Source: Streptosporangiaceae bacterium
GTDB taxonomy: Bacteria > Actinomycetota > Actinomycetes > Streptosporangiales > Streptosporangiaceae
Direction of reading: 5' to 3'
Length of the DNA stretch: 37,559 bases
Assembly (NCBI GenBank): GCA_025934375.1
Contig: JAICYD010000068.1
Span: forward strand, 1-37,559
Both the position numbers and the translations under genes were made by a program. Below, piece by piece: positions 30,898 to 37,559 of the stretch (within the stretch, counting starts at the first letter, position 1; each line of letters begins with the position of its first letter). The notes under the pieces were generated by a model. The model was not told where the DNA came from, searched no databases, and worked only from the letters and a program-made list of their open reading frames with translations.

Positions 30898-32308
30898 TCA
30901 TGACACCCCCTGTGTCAACCTCATGCTGCGATTGGCTGTGCAGTTTGCTTGGCGAGTGCGGCGGCGGCGCCGTGCCGGGCGGGGTCGTAGGGGACGCCGT
31001 TGAGCCAGCAGGGCCAGATGACGCGGATCCAGGCGCGGGCGAGGATGCGGATGGCGTGCGGGTGGTCCTTGCCGCTGGCGCGGGCGTCTGCGTAGACTTT
31101 CGCGGCCCAGGGGCTGGCGTGGCGGCTGTTGTCGGCGAAGGTGGTCATCGCGGCGCGGAAGCGCTTGTTGCAGGCCCAGCGGAACTGCACGGAGCGGTGC
31201 TTGCCGGACTGGCTGGTGACGGGCGTGCAGCCGGCGAGGGCGGCGACGGAGTCGGGCCCGTCGTAGGCTTGGCGGCAGTCGCCCCACTCGGCGAGCACCT
31301 GGGCGGCGTTGACCTGACCCGACCTTGGCAGCGACGCGAAGGTCTTCCCGTCCGGGTGCTCCCCGAGGTGGGCGGCCACCGAGCGGTCGAGGCTCTTGAC
31401 CGCGGCGTTCAGGGCGGTGAGGACGCCGACGGCGGCGAGCACGGCGTCGCGGAGCGCCTCGGTGAGGGATTCGCGGCCGGTGCCCGCGGGGGCGGCGCGC
31501 AGGCGGGCGAGCAGCTCGGCGGCGGTGCGGCGACCGGAGTAACCGTGCTTGACCAGGAAGGCCGCCATCCGCTTCTCGCCCAGGTGCGCGGCGGCGGCCG
31601 GGGTCGGGTAGCGGGTGAGGAACTCCAGGCTGACCGGGGACTCGACGTCAGCGAAGATGGCCTTCGCGCCGGGCCAGTGCGCGTCCAGCAGCGCCGACAG
31701 CTGGCTGGTGGCCGCGACCCGCATCTCCACCAGGTCGCCCCGGGTGCGCACGACGGTGCGCAGCGCCAGGGTCTCATCGGAGTAGGGGGCGGCGGTCTTC
31801 AGCCTGTGCCGGCGCAGCCGCAGGTACTCGGCGATCACCGCGGCGTCACCGGCGTCGGACTTGGCCCCGGACAGCACCTCGCCCTCCCGCCAGGCCTTGA
31901 TCGCGTTGGGGCTGACAGGTACCACCGGGTGCCCGGCTTCCAGCAGCAGGTCCACCAGGCGGCCGTTCGGGCGCTCGATGGCGACCGGCATGTCGCCGGG
32001 GATACCGTACCTGGCCAGGCGGCGGATCAGCGTGGCGATCCCGTCCGCGGAGTGCTCGATCGTGAACTCGGCGGCGATCTTGCCCCCGGCGTCCGTCACG
32101 CACACCGCGTGCGTCTCGGCGGCCCAGTCGATCCCGGTGAAGAACAGCGCTTCAGGCAGCGCAAGAGACACGGTGACTCCTCAAGATGGCAGCGACGGCC
32201 CGGCGGCGGCGAGGCTGGCTCCCGGGCGGTCACTAACTGGCGCTCTGCGGCGCGTCCCACTGTTGCCGGTCTGCAGCCCCGGGAGAACCGGGGGCGGCAG
32301 TGTCATGA
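30898..32308 (-). mobile_element. IS110-family insertion sequence (approximate limits)
   Basis: Encloses the transposase gene. The limits used here are a 9-bp inverted pair, TCATGACAC at 30898-30906 and GTGTCATGA at 32300-32308. A second dyad, TGACAC-CCCCT-GTGTCA (30901-30917), lies at the transposase 3' end. IS110 elements normally lack terminal repeats and target duplications, and need about 180-230 nt upstream of the transposase, so the right limit may be nearer 32400-32470. Boundaries are therefore uncertain. Confidence 0.5.
30921..32171 (-). CDS. IS110-family transposase (DEDD recombinase)
   Basis: A full-length, uninterrupted 416-residue transposase. The N-terminal RuvC-like DEDD domain shows FTGIDWAAETHAV (first Asp), VAIERPNGRLVDLL (Glu) and SDAGDAAVIAEYLR (two Asp). 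The C-terminal Transposase_20 domain has LPRSGQVNAAQVLAEWGD and LAGCTPVTSQSGKHR, which carries the serine thought to act in strand exchange. The start is a GTG with GAGGAG 5 nt upstream. With both domains intact the element may still be active. It separates the sugar locus from tRNA-Lys. Confidence 0.93.
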   Translation of the reverse strand: MSLALPEALFFTGIDWAAETHAVCVTDAGGKIAAEFTIEHSADGIATLIRRLARYGIPGDMPVAIERPNGRLVDLLLEAGHPVVPVSPNAIKAWREGEVLSGAKSDAGDAAVIAEYLRLRRHRLKTAAPYSDETLALRTVVRTRGDLVEMRVAATSQLSALLDAHWPGAKAIFADVESPVSLEFLTRYPTPAAAAHLGEKRMAAFLVKHGYSGRRTAAELLARLRAAPAGTGRESLTEALRDAVLAAVGVLTALNAAVKSLDRSVAAHLGEHPDGKTFASLPRSGQVNAAQVLAEWGDCRQAYDGPDSVAALAGCTPVTSQSGKHRSVQFRWACNKRFRAAMTTFADNSRHASPWAAKVYADARASGKDHPHAIRILARAWIRVIWPCWLNGVPYDPARHGAAAALAKQTAQPIAA

Positions 32309-32460
32309 AGGCCCTTCACAGGCGACCACACGAGGCCGTCACCCCGGCTCCCGCCGAGTCCCAACAGCAAGCACCGTATCGGTACCTACAAGAAAGATGG
32401 TGCCCTAGTGACCGCCCCTTCCGGGCTCCACCGGAAGGGCCTACCGGTGCCCTAACGATG
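32172..32460 (-). other. Noncoding region upstream of the transposase, possible bridge-RNA locus
   Basis: About 290 bp upstream of the transposase GTG without a credible gene. It holds a perfect 9-bp hairpin, CCCTTCCGG (32416-32424) with CCGGAAGGG (32431-32439). A near-direct repeat of GGTGCCCTA flanks it (about 32400 and 32447). In the IS110 group the upstream noncoding end encodes a structured guide RNA. No guide-target pairing was demonstrated here. Confidence 0.4.
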
Positions 32461-32625
32461 ACCAGGGACTATTCGTTGGCAATGACCGCGAACCCGGCAC
32501 GTCCACGGCGGCTCCGGGCCGCGTTCCCGCAAGCAGCGCCCCCGGGCCGACGGCAGCCGCCCCAGGACCTGCGTCCGATTCGCCGGGGAGGCCGATCCTT
32601 GCTACCATCGGGACGTTGCTAGCGA

Positions 32626-32698
32626 GCGCCGCTAGCTCAATTGGCAGAGCAGCGGACTCTTAATCCGCGGGTTCGGGGTTCAAGTCCCTGGCGGCGCA
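32626..32698 (+). tRNA. tRNA-Lys(CTT)
   Basis: Plus-strand cloverleaf. Acceptor GCGCCGC pairs with GCGGCGC, D arm is GCTC-AATTGGCA-GAGC, anticodon stem GCGGA/TCCGC encloses loop CTCTTAA (anticodon CTT), and the T arm is GGGG-TTCAAGT-CCCT type. The discriminator is A698 and CCA is not encoded. It is followed 9 nt later by a strong terminator. Confidence 0.95.
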
Positions 32699-32707
32699 CC
32701 CGGTCTG

Positions 32708-32739
32708 ACCTGGGGGTTTACCACCCCAGGTTATTTTTT
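32708..32739 (+). terminator. Rho-independent terminator of tRNA-Lys
   Basis: ACCTGGGG (32708-32715) pairs with CCCCAGGT (32724-32731) around an 8-nt loop and is followed by TTATTTTTT. It is the most canonical terminator in the window. Confidence 0.9.
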
Positions 32740-33134
32740 ATGTGTCCGTTTTGTCCGCTTGTGTGCTCCGCGTGTGCTCGGGGGTCGGGAGCGCGGGACC
32801 GGGCGGCTTGTCAGAAACGCGTCGGCTAGCCAAAACCGGCCGTGGCGACCCCTTCCAGTGTCGTTACGCAGCGCGATAGCCGCAGGAAAGGGGTCTTGCG
32901 TCCAGGCTGTCATGCCTCAGCAGATCAGCCTCGGCCACGGGCCTCGGCTGTCCAGCGGACTCGGTCCGCATGGTCGTTGACCGCCGGCAGCCCTGCGCCT
33001 GCGACATTGCCGGCTCCGGAACCGGGCCGCTCCGCTCCTGCAGGGCCTGGCCGGTGCTGCAGGCGATTCCTGGCGAGCCCGGCGTGCAGGAACCACGCGG
33101 CAGATATCGTCAGGGTGACGGAGGGAAGCCGGGA
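32740..33134. other. Noncoding gap between tRNA-Lys terminator and hypothetical gene
   Basis: About 395 bp. It begins with a degenerate GTGTGCTC repeat (about 32759-32779). Short open frames exist on both strands but none has a ribosome binding site or recognisable product. The right end carries GGAGGGAAG just before the hypothetical gene at 33135. I see no integrase remnant and no copy of the tRNA 3' end. Confidence 0.4.
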
Positions 33135-33785
33135 ATGACTGACTACGTACAGCAGGCCGCGTTCTATGCCGGGCAACTGCGCGAGCTGCTCGCCGAGTCG
33201 GAGAACGTCGAGGCGATCGACGGCATCTTCGAGGCGGACCTGGTTAGGAGCCAGAGCTTTGAGGTCATCGGCAGGGACAAGAACGTGATCGCGCTCCGCG
33301 ACGCTTCCGGGTTCGACGTCCTGCTGACCGTGACCGGCGAGAAAATCACCACGGCACGGACGTCGGCCATCGACGCGGCCAGGCTGGAACGCGAGGCAGC
33401 CGAAGCCGCTGCTGAAGATGACGGCGACATCGAGGACGACGAGCTCCTGAGGTTATATCGGGCCGCTGCGCCGGTCCCGGCGGAGGACCCGGACGTTCGG
33501 GCGCGGAGCGGGCGGCGGGTCGGCGGTGCCCCTACCGGAAACCTCACTGCGAGTACCGAGCCCCGCGCCAGTACGCGGGCGGCGTGCGCGTGGAAAGTCA
33601 CCGCGAGAACGGCCGCACGCGGGCCGGGAGCCCAGGGCGGCGCCCGTGAGCTGCGGCCGTGCGCTAGCGCGGCGACGCGGCCCCGTGCGGCGCGGGACGG
33701 CCGCACGACGACGGGGTGCCGCCATGCCGCGTGTCACGCGCTTTTCGCGCAGTCTCGCTTTGGAGTCATCGGCGGGCGCGGGTAG
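33135..33785 (+). CDS. Hypothetical protein with a compositional break
   Basis: A 216-residue reading frame. The first about 110 residues look like a real protein: YVQQAAFYAGQLRELLAESE, an alpha/beta pattern through FDVLLTVTGEKITTARTSAI, then a strongly acidic DDGDIEDDELLRLY. After about residue 112 the composition turns into Arg/Ala/Gly/Thr-rich low-complexity sequence without hydrophobic pattern. Either the true end was lost by a frameshift or stop mutation and translation now runs into noncoding DNA, or the tail is disordered. ATG 33135 follows GGAGGGAAG by about 7 nt, so initiation is well supported. Function not recognised. Confidence 0.6.
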   Translation: MTDYVQQAAFYAGQLRELLAESENVEAIDGIFEADLVRSQSFEVIGRDKNVIALRDASGFDVLLTVTGEKITTARTSAIDAARLEREAAEAAAEDDGDIEDDELLRLYRAAAPVPAEDPDVRARSGRRVGGAPTGNLTASTEPRASTRAACAWKVTARTAARGPGAQGGARELRPCASAATRPRAARDGRTTTGCRHAACHALFAQSRFGVIGGRG

Positions 33786-33864
33786 CGGTCCGGGACCTTG
33801 GTCCCTGGCCTGCGGCACTCCCGGGCGTCACAATCGGACGGGCCTTGCCGGGACTGACGGGAAG

Positions 33865-34179
33865 ATGCCGACAATAGCGAGAGGCTGTGGCGGGAGACGG
33901 GCAGGATCAGGCGGGAAACGGTTAGCTCCACCGCAGGCCGTGGAGCTGACCGCGGGCGAGTCATGGCGGCTGCTGGCGGGCACCTCGCTGGGCAGGATCG
34001 TGTTCACCCAGCACGCGATGCCCGCGATCCGCCCGGTCAACCACCTGGTCGATGATGAGCCGGTCATCATCCGCTCGCACCTGGGGGCGGCGATCACCGG
34101 CCGCGCCGCCGGGGACGGAGCAGTGGTGTGCTACGAGGCTGACGCCATCGACCCGGTCCGGCACTGTGCCTGCCGATAG
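33865..34179 (+). pseudogene. Truncated PPOX-class flavoprotein
   Basis: The frame encodes 104 residues. After a basic N terminus it matches the first half of a pyridoxamine-phosphate-oxidase-like domain: VELTAGESWRLLAGTSLGRI, VFTQHAMPAIRPVNHLVDD, VIIRSHLGAAIT, VVCYEADAIDPV. In intact relatives the sequence continues into a TGWSVVVTG-type strand; here it ends in RHCACR and a stop. The next 300 bp in all frames show no recognisable continuation. A disrupted gene is the best reading; a very short functional variant cannot be excluded. It differs from the intact PPOX gene at 14162-14833. Confidence 0.6.
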
Positions 34180-34488
34180 TCTCATCCGAGCAGGGGCGGC
34201 CGGCAAGCCGCGGCAAAGTCCCTTTACGCGGGCGGCGCGGGCAAGGGACAGCAGCGGTTACAGGGAAGCCGGATCACGCCGGCCCGCTCGCGCGATGCGG
34301 TCGGGCTCGTGCCCGACGGCAGCAAGCCCCAAGGAGAACCGGCAGGCCGCCGCAGGACCCGCAAGGCGCGCTCGGCGGGTGCTTCCGGTAAGCGCACTCT
34401 GACGGTGCCGGCTCGTTCTGGCACGCACCAGTTGCAGCGCCGTCGCCCGTGCGGGTAGCGCGGCGTGGTGCCTGGAATGCGGCTGGGG
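34180..34488. other. Noncoding gap with one copy of a 36-bp repeat
   Basis: About 310 bp after the truncated PPOX gene. It contains the direct-repeat copy at 34374-34409 and no credible ribosome binding site. A weak open frame through the repeat ends at 34459; its product is basic and low-complexity. Confidence 0.35.
34374..34409 (+). repeat. Imperfect direct repeat, copy A
   Basis: Begins GGCGGGTGCTTCC and contains AAGCGCAC and CTGACGG. The same blocks in the same order occur in copy B at 35259-35293, with about 30 of 36 positions identical and a 1-nt indel. Confidence 0.6.
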
Positions 34489-34662
34489 TTAGCGCGCTGG
34501 GGTGTGTCCGGGGCGCCGCCGCATCCGCAGGGCGCCGAGCAGCAGAGCGCCGAGGAACACGACGATGCCGATGAACAGCAGAAACAGCAGGCCTTTGGCG
34601 ACGACGCCGGCGATGCCTAGTGCGACCGCCACGAGTACGAGGAGTAGGAAGAGGGCGAGCAT
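34489..34662 (-). CDS. Small hydrophobic membrane protein
   Basis: A 57-residue protein read from ATG 34662 with GGAG 7 nt upstream. It starts MLALFLLLVLVAVALGIAGV, continues with a second hydrophobic segment (GLLFLLFIGIVVFLGALLLG) and ends in a basic tail RMRRRPGHTPAR. Two transmembrane helices with the C terminus inside are expected. Small hydrophobic proteins of this kind are common in actinomycetes, often beside stress genes, but have no assigned function. It lies 26 nt after the PRC-barrel gene on the same strand and is probably cotranscribed with it. Confidence 0.72.
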   Translation of the reverse strand: MLALFLLLVLVAVALGIAGVVAKGLLFLLFIGIVVFLGALLLGALRMRRRPGHTPAR

Positions 34663-34687
34663 CTGGTTCTCCGCTCGGTGGTTGTGC

Positions 34688-35044
34688 TCAGCGGCGGGCT
34701 AGCTGCCGTTCGCCGCCGGCGCCTGCCTGGTACGGCAGGCCGTAGTGCTTGAAGATGGCCTCTTCGCCGGCCGCGGGCAGTTCGCCGTCGGTGGTGATCG
34801 AGGGGGAGTCTTTGACTTGCTTGCGGTCGTGGGCGACTTTGAGGTACCCGGGGCCGACGACTGCCTGGGCCAGGGGAACGAACGCGAGCCGGCGGCGGGT
34901 CGGCATCCCGACCTTGACGGTGGCGAACGCCGGCAGGTCGGTGCTCGTGTCGACGTAGACGGCTTCCAGTTCCCCGATCTTGTGACCGCCGGGGTCAACG
35001 ACGTCGTGGCCGCGCCACTCGCGGATATCGGCCGCTTGGAACAT
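34688..35044 (-). CDS. PRC-barrel domain protein
   Basis: A 118-residue protein with a PRC-barrel core (about 5-80): ADIREWRGHDVVDPGGHKIG, ELEAVYVDTSTDLPAFATVK, and RRLAFVPLAQAVVGPGYLKV. PRC-barrels occur in RNA-maturation and photosynthetic proteins and in many small bacterial stress proteins, where the role is unclear. ATG 35044 was chosen because the domain starts there and GGAAGG lies 6 nt upstream; the frame itself opens at 35167. The small hydrophobic protein follows in the same direction. Confidence 0.82.
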   Translation of the reverse strand: MFQAADIREWRGHDVVDPGGHKIGELEAVYVDTSTDLPAFATVKVGMPTRRRLAFVPLAQAVVGPGYLKVAHDRKQVKDSPSITTDGELPAAGEEAIFKHYGLPYQAGAGGERQLARR

Positions 35045-35480
35045 GCCGGCCTTCCTCTCCGCAGCGTTGCCTGCCGCCGGAGGCTGGCTTGAGACGTTGC
35101 GTGTACCACTAGCGTAACGCTGCCGGGGCGTGCTCTCGTCCGCCAGGAACGCGCCGCCGCGCCGCACCGGCGCTGAAGCAGGCAGGTCAAGCCGGCATCA
35201 CATAGCCGCGCCCGGGTCTGCGGGTGTGATTACCAGCCGGACCTATGACTGCTTACCGGGCGGGTGCTTCCTCAAGCGCACGCTGACGGCACCCGCTGGG
35301 TGCCGTTAGCCGTGCATTGTTCCGGGGCTCCGTCGTCCGTCAGGCGGCATGTGGCCGCGTAACAGGACGGCAACGTTTACCCTCAACGGCAGGAAGCCAC
35401 GACAGTCCCGTGTTTCGGGCGCGGGCTGCGCGGTAGCAGCCCTCGGGCAGCAGGCGTACAGCACTAAACGGCGGAGTGCG
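35045..35480. other. Divergent intergenic region, PRC-barrel and MEDS fusion genes
   Basis: About 435 bp containing the promoters of both genes. It carries repeat copy B and an overlapping perfect hairpin, ACGGCACCC (35286-35294) with GGGTGCCGT (35298-35306) around GCT. No convincing gene or sigma-factor consensus was recognised. Confidence 0.45.
35259..35293 (+). repeat. Imperfect direct repeat, copy B, overlapping a hairpin
   Basis: Matches copy A (34374-34409) in blocks GGCGGGTGCTTCC, AAGCGCAC and CTGACGG. Its 3' end forms the left arm of the 9-bp hairpin at 35286-35306. Copy A lacks that hairpin. Confidence 0.6.
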
Positions 35481-36821
35481 ATGGCTGGTAGCAGTTCCCG
35501 GCCCGTGGCAGGTCACGGAGCCCACCTGGTCCAGTTCTACGGTGATGACGAGGAGCTGTCGGCCAGCGTCGGGGGGGTCCTCGGCGAAGGGCTGGCGGAA
35601 GGCTGCCCGGCTGTCGTGGTGGCCACGCCAGCGCACCGGGCCGCGTTCGGAGCCCGGCTCGGGGCGGGTGCCGGGCACGGCACGGCGGGGAGCCTGCTGC
35701 TGGCGGACTGCGCCGGGACGCTGGACAGCTTCCTGGCCGGCGGCCGGATCGACCCGGCCCGTTTCCGGGACACCATGTCCGGCCTGATCGGGCGCGCAGC
35801 CGAGGCCGGGCAGCCGGTCCGGGTCTACGGCGAGATGGTGGCGCAGCTGTGGGATGCCGGGCAGGTCGCACTGGCCCTCGAACTGGAAACGCTGTGGAAC
35901 GGCCTGCTGGCGGAGCTGCCGTTCACGCTGCTGTGCGGGTACCCCGCCGGCCTGATGGCCGGCCACGAGGACACGGCTGCACTGGATGAGGTGCGCCGCC
36001 TGCACTCGGCGGTCATCAGCCCCGGCCCGCACCCGCCCGGCGCTGCCTGGACCTCCCCCGGCGGCAGCGACACAGTGCGCCACTTCCCCGCAGGGCTGGA
36101 ATCAGCCCGCCTGGCCCGCCATTTCGTCGAGGGCGTGCTGGGCTCGCAGGCCGGCCGGGCGGTCGTCACCGACGCGTCGATCATCGCCGGCGAGCTGGCC
36201 GGCAACGCCGTCCTGCATGCCCGTTCGGCCTTCACCGTTACGGTTTCCCGTTCGGCTGAAAGCCTGCGGATCACAGTGCGGGACAACGCCCCGCTGGAGA
36301 ACGGCAGGCCACTGCCGGCCCGCCCAGGTCATGGCCTGGGCATAGTGGCGCGGCTCGCCTCCAGGTGGGCCGTCGAACCGCTCCCCGGCGGAAAGCTGAT
36401 CTGGGCGGAACTACCCGCCACGGCGGCCCGTGCCGCCGTCCGGGAACGCCGGCCCGTCAGCCCCGCAGACGTGACGGATGCCGGGACCGGCCCGGACGAC
36501 GGCGTCCGGGTGGCCCGGCTGCCCCCCGTAGTCGACATCGCCAACGCCGCCGGCGTCCGCGCCGAACTGGGCGGGCTGCTCGCTGACGGCGTGAGGGTCC
36601 TGGTCGCTGACATGACGGCTACCACCGCGCTCAGCATGGAAGGAGTGCACTCACTGCTGCTCGTGCGCACGCTGGCGAAAAAGCGAGGGGCACAACTGCG
36701 GCTGGCGGCGGTACATCCCCGCGTCCGCAGGTACATGGCCCTTACCGGGACCGACCAGCTGTTCCCGCTGTACGCCAGCGTTGACCACGCCCGCACGGCC
36801 GCCGGGCCACGCGCCACCTGA
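35481..36821 (+). CDS. MEDS-HATPase-STAS fusion, partner-switching regulator
   Basis: A 446-residue three-domain protein. The MEDS sensory domain (about 11-170, HLVQFYGDDEEL...AVVVATPAHR) is known from DcmR. It is followed by an RsbW-type ATPase (about 200-312; N box ELAGNAVLHA 238-247, G box GHGLGIV 283-289) and a C-terminal STAS domain (about 340-440). The fusion puts a sensor, an anti-sigma-type kinase and an antagonist-like domain in one chain. In the STAS domain the region of the usual phospho-serine reads ALSMEGV (Ser385). GGAG precedes the ATG by 4 nt. It could control a stress sigma factor in response to a small ligand; the partner is not in the window. Confidence 0.85.
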   Translation: MAGSSSRPVAGHGAHLVQFYGDDEELSASVGGVLGEGLAEGCPAVVVATPAHRAAFGARLGAGAGHGTAGSLLLADCAGTLDSFLAGGRIDPARFRDTMSGLIGRAAEAGQPVRVYGEMVAQLWDAGQVALALELETLWNGLLAELPFTLLCGYPAGLMAGHEDTAALDEVRRLHSAVISPGPHPPGAAWTSPGGSDTVRHFPAGLESARLARHFVEGVLGSQAGRAVVTDASIIAGELAGNAVLHARSAFTVTVSRSAESLRITVRDNAPLENGRPLPARPGHGLGIVARLASRWAVEPLPGGKLIWAELPATAARAAVRERRPVSPADVTDAGTGPDDGVRVARLPPVVDIANAAGVRAELGGLLADGVRVLVADMTATTALSMEGVHSLLLVRTLAKKRGAQLRLAAVHPRVRRYMALTGTDQLFPLYASVDHARTAAGPRAT

Positions 36822-36826
36822 CCCCG

Positions 36827-37180
36827 CTGGCCGGCGACCCGACGGCCCTGGTCCGCGCCAAGGCACTGACCAGCGCGCCCGAAGGCGCGACCAGCTGCGC
36901 CGAGGCCGGCGTCCGCGACCCCGGCGCCATCCTGACCCAGGCCGCCCGCACCCTGGACCCCCGGCCGGCCGCGCTGATCGTGCTCGGCGTCATGAGGCAG
37001 CTCCCCGACTCCGGCCAGCCGGACGCGCTGGGCGCCGCTGCCTGGCCACGCTCCCGCCTGGAAGCTATCCCTCGCTGCGCGACGGGACGACCGTCAGCCC
37101 GGCGCTGAACCAGGCCATCGCGGCCCGCAACCAGAACTCGGCCAGCTCCTGCCGCCTGCGCGCCCCGGGGCAGACCGGCA
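36827..37180 (+). pseudogene. Frameshifted S-adenosyl methyltransferase remnant (DUF574-like)
   Basis: From 36827 one frame reads LAGDPTALVRAKALTSAPEG, ATSCAEAGVRDPGAILTQAA and PAALIVLGVMRQLPDSGQPD. This matches the middle of the actinobacterial SAM-dependent methyltransferase family (PF04672). Near 37035 the homology moves by -1 into another frame, CLATLPPGSYPSLRDGTTVS and AIAARNQNSASSCRLRAPGQ, the next part of the same fold. The N-terminal half with the SAM-binding loop and the C-terminal end are missing. It begins 6 nt after the MEDS fusion stop. A decayed gene is the clear reading; only a sequencing error would change it. Confidence 0.75.
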
Positions 37181-37355
37181 GCGAGGACGCCGGCGAGCCT
37201 GCTCTCCGTGCGGGGAGCCCGCGTCCGGCGCAATCGCCGGCCGTGCCGGATATTGCGGCGCTGGCGCGGGCGACGGCGCGGGCTTCCTGGCGTAGGCTTG
37301 CGCGCAGGAGCGAGAAGTCGTAGGCGCGTGCCGAGACCCCGCAGGCTGCCTGGAG

Positions 37356-37559
37356 ATGACGGTGAGGGCCATGCCCGGGGTCAGTGCAGAGAAAAGTGCG
37401 CGCGCAGGCCGCGTGGTCGTCGCGCTGCGCGGGGAACTCGACGTGTGCACTGCCGCAGACGGCCTGAGCGCGCTCGCCGCACCGGCCGCCGCCGGGGCAC
37501 GGGTAGTCGTTGACCTGGCGGAGCTGGCCTTCATGGACTGCTACTCGCTGAACCAGATC
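37356..37559 (+). CDS. STAS-domain protein, N-terminal part (runs off the window)
   Basis: The first 68 residues of a STAS domain, the anti-sigma-factor antagonist fold. VVVALRGELDVCTAADGLSA forms the first strands, and VVVDLAELAFMDCYSLNQI is the strand-turn before the regulatory helix. Antagonists usually read F-x-D-S-S-G-L here, with a phosphorylated Ser or Thr; this protein has D-C-Y-S-L, so the usual acceptor position is Tyr. ATG 37356 follows TGGAG directly; ATG 37371 after GGTGAGG is an alternative. The rest lies outside the window. Together with the MEDS fusion it suggests a local partner-switching module. Confidence 0.75.
   Translation, partial: MTVRAMPGVSAEKSARAGRVVVALRGELDVCTAADGLSALAAPAAAGARVVVDLAELAFMDCYSLNQI

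Noticed and set aside
32626..32740. tRNA-Lys as the attachment site of an integrated element
   Set aside because: No integrase gene and no downstream direct copy of the tRNA 3' end were seen; the adjacent IS110 element is of a type that does not need it.
36781..37323. 180-codon plus-strand frame after the MEDS fusion
   Set aside because: Its first half is Arg/Pro-rich out-of-frame translation; only its second half is methyltransferase-like. The region is a frameshifted remnant.

Overview
This is a high-GC actinobacterial chromosome segment. The gene families fit a filamentous actinomycete: a DUF5753 XRE regulator with its DUF397 partner and an RsbW-type ATPase, a standalone LuxR helix-turn-helix protein, an LCP cell-wall ligase, oligoribonuclease, and MEDS/HATPase/STAS proteins of partner-switching type. 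GTG and TTG starts and start/stop overlaps are frequent. I cannot name the species.

Layout. (1) 1-8957: a ribose-type ABC importer (end of a possible binding protein, permease, double ATPase, permease), a KduD/gluconate-5-dehydrogenase-like SDR and a ThDP enzyme form a tightly overlapping plus-strand operon. A second, paralogous ThDP enzyme converges on it, with a GntR/FCD regulator upstream and a 15-bp palindrome in between. This looks like an uptake and catabolic locus for an unidentified sugar acid or polyol. (2) 9248-12685: a small duplicated CxC protein, the ATPase/XRE/DUF397 triad, and a DUF1326-DUF2182 pair whose junction carries a perfect 26-bp palindrome. (3) 13083-20092: tRNA-His, orn, a flavin-type PPOX protein, an orphan intrinsic terminator, an LCP protein, a LuxR-type protein, an OmpR/histidine-kinase pair and a low-molecular-weight tyrosine phosphatase. 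(4) 20194-22856: a 16-bp perfect inverted repeat ahead of two secreted proteins, a NucA/NucB-type nuclease and a seven-repeat propeller-like protein. (5) 22965-30743: an alpha-galactoside locus, with a GH36 alpha-galactosidase divergent from LacI, a lipoprotein, two MalFG-type permeases, a DUF624 protein and a small hypothetical. A 14-bp LacI-type palindrome sits in the divergent promoter. (6) 30898-37559: an accessory, partly decayed region with an IS110-family element, tRNA-Lys with a strong terminator, a protein with a compositional break, a truncated PPOX gene, a small membrane protein, a PRC-barrel protein, a MEDS-HATPase-STAS fusion, a frameshifted S-adenosyl methyltransferase remnant and the start of a STAS protein.

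How the parts work together. Two sugar-uptake systems of different ABC classes each sit beside their own regulator and operator-like palindrome. The middle region is housekeeping and envelope signalling. The right end has the features of a stress/partner-switching neighbourhood reshaped by insertion and gene decay. The best candidates for undescribed biology are the twin ThDP-enzyme locus with its GntR palindrome, the nuclease/propeller pair behind the 16-bp inverted repeat, the DUF1326-DUF2182 pair, and the possible IS110 guide RNA. All calls come from reading the sequence; no database search was run.
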